DNA from: Helcococcus bovis
GTDB taxonomy: Bacteria > Bacillota > Clostridia > Tissierellales > Peptoniphilaceae
Length of the DNA: 52,113 nucleotides
NCBI RefSeq assembly: GCF_046035435.1
Contig: NZ_JBFNFH010000013.1
Direction: 5' to 3' (one strand)
Position 1 is the first letter of the stretch. Each line of letters begins with the position of its first letter. The notes under the pieces were generated by a model. The model saw only the letters and a list, made by a program, of their open reading frames with translations, was not told the origin of the DNA and ran no database searches. Below are positions 51,496-52,113 of the stretch, piece by piece. The position numbers were made by a program, and so were the translations under genes.

Positions 51496-51862
51496 ATGGA
51501 ATTAGTATTACCACAAAATTATATAGAGATAGAACAAGAAGAGATGGAATATTTGGATGGGGGGAGAATTCATAACAAAAAGTGAATGTGCTAGAGGATT
51601 AGGGCTTTTAGGTATTTCTCCTGGAACTTATATTGCGATGGCTGGATCCTATGTGTTAGCTAAAAAATTGATAGGTTATGTTTCAAACATATCAGGAATT
51701 GCAGGAAAGATTGTTGGTATAATATTGTCCTGGGCAGCAGGACAGGTAATCAATTTTGGATTAGCACTTGCTAGAGGAGCTATTAATAGAGGTGTAGATG
51801 TATATTGGAATTGGAATATTTTCAGAGAGCCAATAGGAGTAGGATATAGTGTTAAATATTAA
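51496..51862 (+). pseudogene. Frameshifted double-glycine bacteriocin precursor
   Basis: AGGAGG precedes an ATG at 51496. The leader MELVLPQNYIEIEQEEMEY ends LDGG, the classic double-glycine cut site for the neighbouring C39 transporter. Directly at the Gly-Gly codons is a run of six G (51559-51564), after which the frame closes at 51583-51585. With five G the frame runs on for a 98-residue core (EFITKSECARGLGLLGISPG and so on, to 51862). This core is Gly/Ala-rich and hydrophobic with one Cys, aromatic near its end and unusually long. The G-run makes slippage, phase switching or a base-call error all possible. The second half has no ribosome site of its own. Confidence 0.8.
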
Positions 51863-52113
51863 AAGTATATTATATCTGATTTTATCTTTTGTATTTAAGA
51901 TAGGAATAATAATTTTAATTTATATTTATAAATCAAATATAAATTCAGCAATATTTATTGTACCTATTCTATTTATTATAATAGGATTAATAAATGCAGC
52001 ATTTATAGACATATATATAAATTTCGGAGATTTGTCAAATTCGTTAATTTTACATAGATTTGATGTGATAATTAAAATTTTATCTATTTATAGTCTTGAT
52101 ATATTTATTGGAA
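51849..52113 (+). CDS. Partial membrane protein, possible immunity protein
   Basis: A GTG at 51849, overlapping the end of the precursor by 14 bases, has AGGAGTAGGATATA before it. The open frame runs 88 codons to the window edge without a stop. It is almost wholly hydrophobic (LNIKSILYLILSFVF, IGIIILIYIY and SAIFIVPILFIIIG) with two or three helices and a short polar stretch (NFGDLSNS). Location directly after a bacteriocin precursor is typical of immunity genes, but the family is unrecognised and the C-terminus is missing. Confidence 0.5.
   Translation, partial: MLNIKSILYLILSFVFKIGIIILIYIYKSNINSAIFIVPILFIIIGLINAAFIDIYINFGDLSNSLILHRFDVIIKILSIYSLDIFIG

Overview
The window is very AT-rich, with short intergenic gaps and strong AGGAGG-type ribosome sites. 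It carries a Firmicutes gene set (clpP-clpX-lon, rex, glmS ribozyme, DarA- and CbpB-type c-di-AMP receptors, YbaB-RecR). Together with ApbE and an FMN-type lipoprotein, a rubredoxin and no respiratory chain, this suggests an anaerobic low-GC coccus of the Tissierellia (Peptoniphilaceae; Parvimonas- or Finegoldia-like). The genus is inferred from memory of such genomes, not from a search.

Layout. 1-940: eroded mobile-element end, with a frameshifted DUF3847 gene, an oriT-like pair of hairpins, degenerate 53-bp AT-rich repeats and an orphan copy of a structured element. 944-11213: MazG-like pyrophosphohydrolase, nitroreductase, small membrane protein, a 1760-residue cell-envelope subtilisin, and a convergent M16C metalloprotease. 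11383-16676: a TIM-barrel-like protein, rpsF-ssb-rpsR, then a 744-bp gap holding four 36-nt hairpin repeats, then dnaX-ybaB-recR. 16756-20359: duplicated-domain lipoprotein and ApbE (extracellular flavin electron transfer), a hypothetical gene and a CBS-domain protein. 20476-26496: htpG, ribozyme-controlled glmS, and a eukaryotic-type glycogen branching enzyme. 26644-34505: tmk-darA-holB, an exported protein, rsmI, glmM, degV and a peptide-binding protein. 34564-40682: the proteostasis cluster tig-clpP-clpX-lon-engB. 40838-47182: a 38-residue Cys-containing peptide with an ABC exporter, rsgA, a TVP38-like protein, rubredoxin, an anti-sigma-like ATPase and typA. 47378-end: rex, then a bacteriocin-type locus with an XRE/TPR regulator, a C39 peptidase ABC transporter, a frameshifted double-glycine precursor and a partial membrane protein that may confer immunity.

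The two least explained signals are non-coding. One is a structured element found four times (716, 8104, 8266 and 48018), with conserved internal-loop bases and compensatory changes in its hairpin, three times at gene 3' ends. The other is a set of four 36-nt hairpins upstream of dnaX with invariant ends and covarying arms. Two peptide-export loci are the most interesting coding systems: the bacteriocin locus, whose precursor is switched out of frame by a run of six G, and the small peptide with a half-size exporter behind a palindromic promoter.

No tRNA, rRNA, CRISPR array or intact transposase was seen.
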